From Branchiostoma floridae (taxonomy: Eukaryota > Chordata > Leptocardii > Amphioxiformes > Branchiostomatidae), in the NCBI RefSeq assembly GCF_000003815.2, contig NC_049981.1, positions 4,857,021 to 4,921,020 of the forward strand: a stretch of 64,000 nt of DNA, read 5' to 3'. The notes beneath the pieces were generated by a model. It did not search any database. It was not told where the DNA came from and saw only the letters and a program-made list of their open reading frames with translations. Shown here in pieces: positions 48,811 through 60,400 of the stretch. Within the stretch, counting starts at the first letter, position 1. Every line of letters begins with the position of its first letter. The translations under genes and the position numbers were made by a program.

Positions 48811-48823
48811 TGACCCGGGGTCA
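48811..48823. promoter_or_regulatory. Everted TGACCC/GGGTCA motif upstream of KLHL-D
   Basis: TGACCC and GGGTCA flank a single G, 16 bp before the start codon, within a block (CCCTTTGACCC ... ATCATCA) conserved with KLHL-C. It may be a core-promoter or 5' UTR element. Binding is not shown. Confidence 0.4.
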
Positions 48824-48839
48824 TGGTATCATCATCAAC

Positions 48840-51686
48840 ATGGCCGCCGCAGACCAAGAACCCCACGTCAGCGCAGTTCGTCCTCGTCCCTACCAAGACG
48901 AGAGCTATCTGCACGGGTTTCTTGGAACTGTGGGCGACTTACAGAAGGATGGGGTACTGCAGGATGTCGTCCTTGAAGTCGAGGGCCGGCGGTTTCCCTG
49001 CCATCGGCTTGTTCTGTCCGCGGCCAGCCCCTACTTCAGGGCCATGTTTACAAGTGACATGGCGGAAAGTCGTCAGAAGACGGTTGTTTTACAGGTAGGG
49101 TTGGCGTGACGTTTGGTTAGAATAGAGTGAAGCACGTAACTTTTGGAAATGTTTTACGTATCACAGAGTACATCTAAGACAGGCCAAAGCTACGCAAATG
49201 TTAGACAGTTCATGTCCCCCGTTATACCCCCCTCCCCACTTACTGACCTTTATGGAATTTAGGGGTTAAAGGTCAACTTTGTGGCCAATATTGTTATGCG
49301 TATGTATTCCTTAATTGAAAATTCAGTTGCGCTTAGTTATCAGGAACATATAATTAAATGTGCACTTAGATTTTGTAGATAAAATTGAAGAATGGGATGA
49401 GAATTTGACCCTCAATCAAAGGGATTTCTGATATATTTCCCTGCTGTATATAGAACCATTATAATGGGATTGTTATATGTGGTAAATGTTTGAACATTGT
49501 TACGTTTTATTGTTTACAGGGTTTGGATGCAGGCATGTTTGGGGAGATCCTGAGTTACATCTACTCGGGAACCCTCCATGTGTCCCTGGACAAAGTGCAG
49601 CCCCTTTACCAGGCAGCCGACCTCCTCCAACTGGACTATGTAAGAGACACCTGCAGCAGCTACATGGGCATGAACGTGGAGCGCTCTACCTGTGTGGACC
49701 TGTACATGTTTGCTGATGTCTTCACTGTGGACATTGTCCGAAAATCTTGTCTGAAGTTTATCGATAAACACTTTGTTGAGGTGGGTGTGATGTTTTGATA
49801 GTAGGTCACTTCATTGTTACTTGCCTCTCATACAAGGATAGTTGTGCTCTGTCATGAAAGTCTAGACGAATGGCTTCGTGTGGTAAGGGTCAATTCCTGT
49901 TTGTTATATCTCTTATATAAGTAAATTGATCGTTATTTTAGAGGATGTCACCAAAAAATTTAACTTTGTAACCTTCATAGCTGTCCAAAGAATAATATAA
50001 AGAAACAACCCACCTTTTAGTACTTCTTTTCAATTTTAACCAAGACATTTACCAATAAAAGGTTGTTTTCACACAGTACCATGTACATGTGCCTTCACAG
50101 GTTGCCTCCAGCGAAGACTTTTGCAGCCTGAATGTGAATCAGCTGACTGAGATCATCAGCCACGACGAGCTGGATGTTAAAGAGGAGACAACAGTGTGGG
50201 AGGCTGTGGTGAGATGGGTGCAGCACAACAGGGAGGATAGGTGGGTGTAGGTACACATTGCGGTTTTAACATGAAATAAACGTAATTAATTAAGAAGGTA
50301 ATGTGATATAAGGCAGCCAGGTAAATCTTCACATACCTTTACCCTACAGACTGCACCACCTACCCAGCATTCTCCCTCATATCCGCTTCAACCTGCTGTC
50401 CTCAGACGACATGACAGCCATCTTGGAACGCCCACTGGTCAGGGAGGATCCTGGAAGTTCTGAGGTCATCCAAAATATGGTACAGAAAGGGAACCTCAAC
50501 CTGAAGCCGAGGCTTGGGATGACCATGGAAATGGCGCTGCTGTACAATGCAGCACTAGGGTACGTCTATGCTTATTTATTAAATTTGTCAGCTGTGAACA
50601 ACTATTGCACAATATTATTTCACATTTTATGGTCCTGCAAGAAATGTACTATTCATCTAATTCCTACGTATACCTTTAGATCTTTCTTAAGGGGCTACAA
50701 GATAAGATTTGCTAGAACAGTGCCTCCTGCAATTTCTGTCTCATGCATGTGGAAAGTTATGAGTTTCTTGTCCAACTTTACTTTTGACAGTTTGACGGAT
50801 GTATTTTGTCATCTCTAGTTCCAACGAGCTCCTCTTCATGAACCCTCGTAAAGGGAAGTACATCAGTTGCAGTTACAAGCCAGAAGACCTTCCTAATTCC
50901 TCCATCATGACAGTCACCAGTGATAACGACATCTATATCCTGAACACTAAAGGATCGGAGGATAACAATAAGTTCTCTCTGTTTAAGTACAACCATGCAA
51001 AAAACTTGTGGGAAGACGCAGGTGTGTCCTCGATATCTGAGGGACCAGAAGACGACGTCTCGTATGAGGAACACCTTATTAAAGTTGATGGGACCTTGTA
51101 TTACCTTGCTGTTTATGACTGTCAGTCTTTGCAGCAGATGAGAAAGTACAACCCACACACAAACCAGTGGCAGGATTGTTCACAGCTGCAACTTGACATA
51201 ACTTTCGAGGATGCAGCAGCATTGTCCTGTGGTTCACACATATATTTCCTATCAATCGAGGAAGTGCATCGCTATGAACCAACGGAGGATCGGTGGAGCA
51301 AACGGACGCCACCTGGGGTCATTTCAAATGTCTGTACAGCTGCTGCCATGGGAACAGAGATTTTCTGTACAGATCTCTGCTTCACTTACACGATGGTGTA
51401 CGACACAGAGTCAGACCGCTGGCAGAAACTGCAAGGCTGGGAGAAGCCAGAAAACCTTTATGCTGACCGTTTTCCTGTTCTTTTCGTACTGGAGAACCAG
51501 CTGCACATATTGTTATCCTGTGCTAGCGACCTCCACGAAGACAAAGTATATCTGGTATATGTGTATGACAGGTCTGCTGATGTCTGGAATGAGTTAAAGA
51601 CAAATCTGCCTAATGAGGAATATTATGCGTTTGGTTCTTGTTCCCCTGCGGCACGTGTGTACCTTCCATATCTAAAGGGGACATAA
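48840..51686 (+). CDS. BTB-BACK-kelch protein KLHL-D, 577 residues, five exons
   Basis: Exons: 48840-49094, 49520-49780, 50101-50240, 50350-50559 and 50819-51686. Lengths (255, 261, 140, 210, 868) and phases equal those of KLHL-C, so this is a tandem duplicate. BTB core: QDVVLEVEGRRFPCHRL and YIYSGTLHVSLDKVQPLY. BACK: SHDELDVKEETTVWEAVVRW. Kelch part: YNPHTNQWQDC, YEPTEDRWSKR, YDTESDRWQKL and YDRSADVWNEL, again without double glycines. Exon 1 and the first half of exon 2 are almost identical in DNA to KLHL-C, while the end of exon 2 and exon 5 are clearly diverged. An in-frame upstream ATG at 48810 is possible, but MAAA at 48840 is shared by all paralogues. Expected role: Cullin-3 ligase adaptor. 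Confidence 0.93.
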
Positions 51687-52232
51687 AAACGCATCACTTA
51701 TTACACTATTCAGTGTTAATGTGCAGGATAACATTTAGAGTATGGGTTAGGACTGGATAGCAACAGTTACTTAGATCTTGGCTTTTACTAAATGTTCTAC
51801 AGTATGATAGATGTACCAGGTTTTATACTTAAAAGTAAGTAAAAGTAAAAGTAAGAACAGTTCCCTTCTTTCTTATTAATCGGGCCATATTTCTATAAGA
51901 GACTAAACTGATGTGCTGTGTCTTAAACAGTTTAACAGGAATAATTACAAGATTCCATTACCCTGAGTGTCTTTCTAGTTAGTATACTAGGTCATTCATA
52001 GTATTATTTGGTGAGAGAGGTGGGTAGTATGGGAGCCCTATTCAACTAGTGGCATATATAAAGATATCATGCCCTTTAGAATACTTTACCATCATTGTAC
52101 ATGTTGTACTTTTTGTTACATATGTAATGTTATATGGTGTGATTAACATTGTATTTGTTACGTACCTTACAGATGTGCTTACCAAGCCAAGTTACGAACA
52201 TTAGATTCAAGCTATTACTTTTGTGTTATTAC
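51687..52232. other. KLHL-D 3' flank
   Basis: It contains the 3' flank motif TGATAGATGTACCAGG (51805-51820) shared with KLHL-C, with flanking words also alignable (GGTTTTATACTT; TTAGTATAC). No other gene was recognised. Confidence 0.5.
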
Positions 52233-53150
52233 CTTCGACGAGAAGGTTATATTTTGGGTAGCGTTTGTTTGTTTGTATGTATGTAGAAGACCAGGATAAC
52301 TCAAGAACGCCTGAATGGATTGTATTGATATTTGGTATGTGGGTAGTTCTTGATGAGACCTAGAAACGATTAGATTTTGGGCCCCCTAGCAGCCTGTTAC
52401 GGTACTGCAGCGGAACTTCGAATTCCTGATTTGAAATCTCGAGTTCTGAACATGCTGCGGTTATTATTGTTGAGTGGTAGACAGCTCTTGATGCCGAGAG
52501 TAAGTGGTGTAAGTTTGGGCCCCCTAGTGGCTTGTTTTGGAACTGCAGGACAGGTTTAGTGTCAGACTTTAAAAGGGAATAACTCAAGAAAGGGTTAACG
52601 GATTGTTATGATTTTTGGTATGTAGGTATCTTAAGTGATACTTCATATAATGACATAATAATAATGCAAATCTGTATCTAATTTGCATAATTAATTAGGA
52701 AATTTGGTAAATGCGCTCAGTTCCATTATGGGACCATTGCAACATGTAACATTTGTAACTGAGAAGGACAGGAATATTGATTGATATATATTATGCAAAA
52801 TAAAGGCCTAATTTGCATAATTAATGAGAAAATGCTATAATTTAATTGTGGTAAATGACAGTAAATTTTACTTGTAGCATTTGGAAGTTAAGTACAGGTG
52901 AACATCGTTGAACATTAATTACGCAAAAGAGATCCTTATTTGCATAAACTATAAGAAAATGCGATAAAAGTCCTCTTTCTTAACATAGATTGTGTACGTC
53001 AGCTGTCTGGTGGTGGAGATGATAAGCTGATATGATTTATGCAAATGAGAACCTAATTTGCATAATTAATGACAAACACAATTAATACAGCAGTTGTAAA
53101 GAAAGGTTAGGATCATTTGGCGAAGGTATGGGGTCGTGGAACTCTAGTTT
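52233..53150 (+). repeat. Tandem octamer repeat block, left half of an inverted pair
   Basis: It starts at TTACCTTCGACGAGAAGG and ends near GTATGGGGTCGTGGAACT. The reverse complement of the whole block, in the same order, lies at 54890-55795. Inside are four units of about 120-130 bp, each with an ATGCAAAT-like word, a 9-11 base spacer and ATTTGCAT followed by AATTAAT: 52664-52688, 52793-52817, 52921-52945 and 53039-53063. A single related unit lies at 25700-25860. Confidence 0.8.
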
Positions 53151-53578
53151 TAGGAATAAATGTTTACTGATTGAAAAAAGAGCCCTGGTTTTGTTAAGTA
53201 CTGTTATGTTTGTACTCTAAAGAAGTCTATAGATAAACCATGTATGATTTGTGTCGTGATACCTTCTATCAAAACACAATTCATCACTTCCGAAAATGAT
53301 TTCAGTGGGAAGATAGAATGTAGGATATTAGAGATTTATTTTTGCATCTAATTCGTCACTGTTTTAACCCCCTATAGAAGCCTTCTTGATATGACCCCCA
53401 AAATTGCAAAACGAGTATTTATCAAGTTTCAATTTCCAACAAGGCTACTGGGGCATTAGCCCACCACAGGAATAAAAGACTTGAAGTTGCCCATAGTCAA
53501 AATAAAAAGGATTAACATTTCGAAAGAAAGATACAGACAGGCTTACTATAATCTGAAATGAATCTATCAACAAGGTCA

Positions 53579-54226
53579 NNNNNNNNNNNNNNNNNNNNNN
53601 NNNNNNNNNNNNNNNNNNNNNNNNNNNNNNNNNNNNNNNNNNNNNNNNNNNNNNNNNNNNNNNNNNNNNNNNNNNNNNNNNNNNNNNNNNNNNNNNNNNN
53701 NNNNNNNNNNNNNNNNNNNNNNNNNNNNNNNNNNNNNNNNNNNNNNNNNNNNNNNNNNNNNNNNNNNNNNNNNNNNNNNNNNNNNNNNNNNNNNNNNNNN
53801 NNNNNNNNNNNNNNNNNNNNNNNNNNNNNNNNNNNNNNNNNNNNNNNNNNNNNNNNNNNNNNNNNNNNNNNNNNNNNNNNNNNNNNNNNNNNNNNNNNNN
53901 NNNNNNNNNNNNNNNNNNNNNNNNNNNNNNNNNNNNNNNNNNNNNNNNNNNNNNNNNNNNNNNNNNNNNNNNNNNNNNNNNNNNNNNNNNNNNNNNNNNN
54001 NNNNNNNNNNNNNNNNNNNNNNNNNNNNNNNNNNNNNNNNNNNNNNNNNNNNNNNNNNNNNNNNNNNNNNNNNNNNNNNNNNNNNNNNNNNNNNNNNNNN
54101 NNNNNNNNNNNNNNNNNNNNNNNNNNNNNNNNNNNNNNNNNNNNNNNNNNNNNNNNNNNNNNNNNNNNNNNNNNNNNNNNNNNNNNNNNNNNNNNNNNNN
54201 NNNNNNNNNNNNNNNNNNNNNNNNNN
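53579..54226. other. 648-N assembly gap
   Basis: This sits in the loop between the octamer repeat blocks. Upstream exons of the SLC22-like gene may be hidden here. Bases 53151-53578 show no gene. Confidence 0.95.
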
Positions 54227-54563
54227 GCCCAACCCGGTGATTTCTGCCGTACTGGTTTAAGAAATCTCGCCGTATCCTATAATTTTCGCTGTAACCTTTT
54301 TCCGCCATAGCCAATTGCTGACATCGGGTGGCCACGGGGCGTAAGGTGCACTTGCAAAAGTGTTCTCAAGATTGGGGGTTAGAAGTGTTTGCCAGAGGAT
54401 ACTCTTCCCCAAAATTTTTAAAATAAGATCGAGATAATATCTTCAATTGGATTAAAATCTTTCTGTTGTTCCCACAAAGAAGCGCCCTCTGTCGATTCCA
54501 TTCTAAAGTAAACTTTCAATAGACCATGTTAATCCTTATCTCATGAATGCATGTATTTCACAG

Positions 54564-56270
54564 ACCTCGGCTGGATGACCACTACCCTGGCGATGGCCGG
54601 CAAGTTCTGCATCACCGCCACTTTCGCCATTATCTACGTCTTCTCGGCGGAGATCTTCCCTACTGTTGTCAGGTATATGCTATCATATATCACAATAACT
54701 TTCAAAGTTTCAACTGAATCGCCCAGTTATCTTTATCTCTAGTTATCTTTGTTCGATTGCTCTGGACATGTGACTGGATGAATATGTGACGTTAGCAATT
54801 GGACAAAGGTTGTTAGATACCAATATCGCCTCTTCGTCCCGACTGAGAAAAGGTTGTTGCACCCTGTTGTAGATGGCATCCTTTGCAGTTTTGCTGTTCC
54901 ATAGTGAACCAGAGTTCCACGACCCCATACCTTCGGCAAATAATTCTACCTTTCTTTACAACTGCTGTTTCAATTGTTTGTCATTAATAATGCATAAATT
55001 ATATCAGTTGATCATCTCCTCTACAAGACAACAGACGTACACAATCTATGTTAAGAAAGAAGGCTTTTATCGCATTTTCTGATAATTTATGCAAATGAGG
55101 GTCTCATTTGCAAGATTAAAGTTTAACGATGTTCACCTGTACATTACTTCCAAATGCTACAAGTAAGAAGTTACTGTCATTACCACAATGAAATTATAGC
55201 ATTTTCTCATGAATTATGCAAGTTAGGTCTTTATTTTGCATAATATATATATATATATATTCTTCTCCTTCTCAGTTACAGATGCCACATGTTGCAATGG
55301 TCCCCTAATGGAACTTTGCGTGCTCATAAAAGTTTCATAATTAATCATGCAAATTAGATATAAATCTGCATGATTAATATGTCATTATATGAAGCATCAC
55401 TTAAGCTATCTACATACCAAAAATTCGTTAACCCCTTTTTGAGTAGTTTGTGTAACACAAACTATGCTGTCCAGGGCTGTAACTAGGGGGCCGGCCAATG
55501 TTGGGCGGGCTGCTATAAGCGAGATTCAATCAAACCAAGATGTTCTACTGCAGTACCGTAACAGGCTGCTAGGGGGCCAAAAATCTAATCGTTTCCAGGT
55601 CTCACCAAGACCTACTCACATACCGAATATCAATACAAGCCATCCAGACGTTCTTGAGTTATTCTGGTCTTCTAGATACATACATACATACATACATACA
55701 TACATACATACATACATACATACATACATACATACATACAAACATATAAACGCTACCCAAAACATAACCTTCTTGGCGAAGGTAATTTAATATATCAGCT
55801 CGGATGAACTTCATCTAGCATTCTGGCAAATCCTGTATAAAGTAGACGTTCGGGGCTAAAAACTTGTCATGTCGATCTTGTGACCTCGTAAAAAGCACTT
55901 CACACAACTTTCCTATCCCACCCAGGTGTAAAAGTGTGTGTCTGACTTCGGCTGGGGTGATCAAATGCCGTGGAAGGCGAGGAAAGGGCCCCGCCTCCGA
56001 ATATTGTGCCCTAGACACTGCAATGGATAACAACCAACTGCCATTTACCTTCTGTCTGTCCTTTGTTAAAATGTTTTTGTCCGCTGTTGTTATCAAATTG
56101 AGTGTAGTGCCACATCGGTCTTAATTGTCTTAAGGTAAATAAAAAAAAACATAATCAGTTATATTTGTTGCGTTATTATGAACACAGGCAAATCGGGATC
56201 GGTATGTCCTCCATGAGCGCTCGTGTTGGTGGGATCATCGCGCCATTTATCAACCTGCTGGGCGTCTATT
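54564..56270 (+). CDS. SLC22-like organic ion transporter, two exons of a partial gene
   Basis: Exon 54564-54672 (109 bp) encodes [14 protein letters not shown], then [18 protein letters not shown] and TVVR. That is a transmembrane helix with the glycine-lysine-phenylalanine and SAE-(I/L)-(F/Y)-P-T motifs of the SLC22 (organic cation/anion transporter) branch of the major facilitator superfamily. The next exon starts at 56188, matches in phase, and encodes [17 protein letters not shown] and [10 protein letters not shown], the expected following helix, until the gap at 56271. The N-terminal half and the C-terminus are not visible. In the family these helices (about 10 and 11 of 12) form part of the plasma-membrane transport path. 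The substrate cannot be said. Confidence 0.85.
54890..55795 (-). repeat. Tandem octamer repeat block, right half of an inverted pair
   Basis: This is the reverse complement of 52233-53150. It includes GAGTTCCACGACCCCATACC near 54910, octamer pairs near 55088, 55220 and 55350, and ATAACCTTCTTGGCGAAGG at 55762. It carries an expanded ATAC microsatellite (55676-55740) where the left block has a few GTAT units. It lies in the intron between the two SLC22-like exons. Confidence 0.8.
55676..55740. repeat. (ATAC)n microsatellite
   Basis: About 16 uninterrupted tetranucleotide units lie inside the right octamer block. A short (AT)n tract lies nearby at about 55243-55260. Confidence 0.97.
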
Positions 56271-56370
56271 NNNNNNNNNNNNNNNNNNNNNNNNNNNNNN
56301 NNNNNNNNNNNNNNNNNNNNNNNNNNNNNNNNNNNNNNNNNNNNNNNNNNNNNNNNNNNNNNNNNNNNNN

Positions 56371-57330
56371 AGCGATTACTCAAGCTAACTACCGATGAAT
56401 GTCTTAAGTTGCTGAATACCGGTGGTTATGAATGCTGGTAAATATGCCCACAGCGCTTGACGGAAGCATTACAGACCGGTTGAATTTCGGGAAGGAAGAC
56501 GGCATTGTGGACGAGGAATGATCTCAGCATTGAATTTGGGCTAAGACAGGATTTGTGATAATTGTCTTTGGCCCAGGTCCAAAGTTGGTATCGCAGGATT
56601 AGGCTTACAAAGTACCACAAGAATCCAAGAAAACCCACAAGAAAAATGGAAATATTTCATGTTGTTATGAGACCTACGATCTAGTGATCTGAATATAGTA
56701 TGTATACTTCTACGTATATATGTAGAAATTTTGTCGTATTGGCACAGGTGAAGCTTTCATCGATTGGGTGAAGATATAGCTATACACGAATAAGAAATGA
56801 TAAGCAGAAAAAAAATAAATACACGACTGTACTTTGACCAGCAAACTGAAGTAGTCGTTTACTTATATATAGTTGTTGCCATACATTGTATCATGTACAA
56901 TTGTCGTGCAATAAAGTTCTTCTATATTCTCTACTCTAACGGCTTTAGACAGCAGGGAGTATGTTGACCTGGTCTGGGTCTATTGTATAAAATGTACTTT
57001 GACAAAAAGATACAACATACTACTAACAGGAAAACGTCGTCTAAACAAGTTAATTATCTAGTTGTCGTCTTCAGATCAGAGTAAAACAGTGAGAATACAC
57101 GTGTGGTGTCTATTTCAGAAACGATAAATTGCGATTCAACATTTATTTTTGCTTAGAATGTTTGTTCCACCAATGAGCTTTCATCGCACAACTCTTGATT
57201 AATATATATATATCGTCCTGTAACTAACTTTTTTTCAAAGTTAAAAGACATTGCATAAAAATTGACACGTAGAGAACTCTATGTATTAGCACCATAGAAA
57301 TAGTGACGACGTATAAGGTGATATAGATGA
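56371..57330. other. Spacer between the SLC22-like gene and the laminin-EGF gene
   Basis: It contains the word GCAATAAAGTTCTTCT near 56910 with a downstream-flank relation to 31893-31950 (shared TACAATGTATGGCAA and the GCGAC context, inverted). This suggests the 3' end of a dispersed element. There is a TA-rich tract near 57200. No gene was recognised. Confidence 0.5.
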
Positions 57331-57407
57331 TTTTTAAACATTGCAATCAGGTGCCTTCCAAAGTGGACAAAAGACGTCGCAGCATTCGCACTTCATGCCT
57401 CCGTCCT

Positions 57408-60400
57408 TTACGCTGGGTGGCTCATCACTTTCAGCAGAGCCTGTGGAAAAGAAATAAAATCAAATTCACATATTACATAATGTTACATCTAAGCTAGCCC
57501 AGGAAACATGCTGAAGGCTTAGCATAACTTTTTTTCAGAACTGCTTTGTCCATAGGTAATCATACTTTACTTCCAGTCGTTTATGCATACTTACTACATT
57601 TAGTTGATGTGGACAAAAGCCTGAAAACAGAGACCATTCATCCATTCCTTCATTCTTTTATTCATTCATTTAAGCGTCTCAATTCGATCTACATGTGTTT
57701 TATGGTGATACTACAGCGGTCATAATCAAAGCTGTGCATCATGGGAAATATACACCATGACGTCAGAAATAACCAAAATGGCGGCTCACCTGGGTTTTTC
57801 TCTTGACTGGAAGCAGCGATTTCCGCAGGTGGTGTCTCAGTCTGAATGTTCCTTCAGACGTTGTGTTGGTGAGAGACTGCAGAGAGGACAGGAGGCGGTT
57901 CGCCGCGTCGACCAGTGTGTGTTCTGTCGGCGTGTTGTGTTGGAGATAGCCGTCTAACCGCTGAGACAAATCTGCTACACTCCGTAGTCTGTGCCACAGT
58001 TCAAGTCTGTAATGATAGGCGATATAGTTACAGATAGGGGTCAGTACTGGTACAGAAAATTCAGGTCCAGGTCAAGTTCAGGTCCAGAGGATCAGGTCCA
58101 GGTCCGGACCTGAACCTGTGCCTGATTCAGTATGTGAGAACTTGTGCATGGCCGATACTCAAAACAATGGTCCATTTAACTACAAAGAATCTGTTTTGTG
58201 AAGTATTCGACTCCCACTGGCGTTTTAAAATCCTACAAGGCTATTGACTGTAAAACTTGGTAGTTTTACATGACTATAGACTCTGCTCTATTTCGCTCTT
58301 GTTATTTTCCTCGACCGGTAAGCCCCAAAACGTGTGAATGCCTGATCATATAAACTGTTTTTCAATAGGTCCAACATCCGGTCTACCGATTTTTTCCAGG
58401 TCCGGTTTTTCGGGATCGGTCCAAAGAGAAAAACCGGTTTTGTACCGGTTCATCGTACCGGTACCCACCCTTATTACAGACTCATGATTGATTTTACGTT
58501 TGTGGACTTACCAGTTCGATCCTCAAGTACGTTATTGGCTGTCGGTTATTTCTCACCTCGGTGCCACCATTTGCGGCCTGAGAAGAAACTGAATAATCAA
58601 ACTGATGAAAAGCTACTGTTGACCAAAACTACACCAGTTCATTTTGTGGCAACTTTTTGGCGGTGAAAGGCTTCAAATGCTAACGTCATTGGTTGGATAA
58701 CTAGGTCAGTCTCTATTGTGGACCTTTTTGGTCATTTTGTCCAACTATCATATAGTTCTCTGATAGGTACTCGGTGTTGAGTACGGTTGCAGAGGTCACA
58801 GTGGTCTATTGTGTGTAGTTGAAAAACATCCGACGAAAGTACAACTACTACCAGCTCAAGCTCGCAGTACGTGTTATATCTTAAGGCCCCTTCACACGAG
58901 AGCAAGAATGAGCCGGAATGCCGTCAGAATGAAAATTCTTGTCTATTCCTGGGAATTCGTAGTGTATTCTAGAAATTATCAATGCATTCCAGATATTTGT
59001 GCCCGTTCTTTTGGCTGGCCCGAAAATGTTTGACATGCTAAAAACTTTCGAGGTGCATTTGAAGTGGACAAATATCGAACGGCATTCGAAGTGTATTCTA
59101 AGTCTATTTTAACTATTCTAACTGCAGTATGATGGCATTCTACGGCATTGCAACATTATTCGAAACATTCTCATCTCACATTTGCTCATTCGATGGAGAA
59201 CCGAAACGGCAAGCCACCTCGAATCCGGCCAGAATATGGTCAAAAGAATATCTGGAACGTAGTAAGAATTTCTAGAATACACTACCAATAGAAAATACTA
59301 GGAATAGAAAAGAATTTTCATTCTGACGGCATTTTTGCTCATTCCCTCTCGTGTAATGGGGATATAGGGTCCATTTGGAATTCCCACCCGAATGTGGCAC
59401 GAATTTTGCAAATACTTCATTCCGACTGGTTCTGCTTGATACCTGCTAATTCGGTTTCAGTGTGAAGGCCCTATAATAGCTTCGATCCTAGCTTCATCAC
59501 ATTGAAATCGACCTTGATAGACTTTACTTTACCTGTCGTCTTCTTGTGTGGTTTGGCTGACATCACGTCGGAATCTGTGTAAAATGAGAGGAATACATGT
59601 CCATATCTGCACCATCTTTTTCTGTTGACCAGTTTGCAAACTGTAACCACAATAAACATACACTCCTAAATGGCAAGGATTTGCTATGTAGAGCCTGTAT
59701 TGGCATAAACCTGTATGTGTACATGCATAGCCAGAACAACCGCCTTTCGGAGAAACACGCAAGTTGTGCGACAGTATCAGAACGACCTGTACTGTCACAA
59801 CTAACCTTTGCATAGCTCACTGTGACAAGTGTTTGAAGCAACTCTACGACACTTTTTTTTGCCATGCTAAGAGGAGTGAAAGAAGCCATATTCATCAGGA
59901 TATGAACCATTCCACAACAGAGACAGGAGCCGATACCAACTGCCTGGCACCTTTGACCCGTTGCCCACGTCACATTTCTATCCGGGTCACATGACATAGG
60001 CTTCTGGTCATTGGGATGGATCAGAGTATCAAACTTGTTGGTACGAACTTTACTTTTTGTACGGAAATATCGTATAAATCTTAATGATACCTTCCATGTA
60101 GCAGCGGCAGGCGGGTCCGGACGGCGCAGGGGCACCTGCCGCAGTACCCTCGGCGGAGGATGTCCGGGTTCCCGTAGCGAACTGACGCCGAGCACCGGTA
60201 ACAGAACTCTCCCATGTAGATCAGGTGACATCGCTGAACAAGTGACCACAAAATGAAGTTAGATGTTTTTTGTCAAAACACCGTACGCTAAAAGTAATAA
60301 CAAAACTCGATCGGGTGGGCGCAAAGGTGGTAAGTAAATACTGTTATTAGCCGATAATCTGGTCATACTCACTATTTTGGTATGAGTAGGTCTAGACCTG

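Noticed and set aside
53445-54335. 250-296 codon frames across the 648-N gap
   Set aside because: The open frame is created by unknown bases. The real flanking residues show no domain.
57757-57957. Plus-strand ORF of 66 codons opposite the laminin-EGF exon
   Set aside because: It is a shadow of the minus-strand exon 57790-58006, which has proper acceptor, donor and phase.
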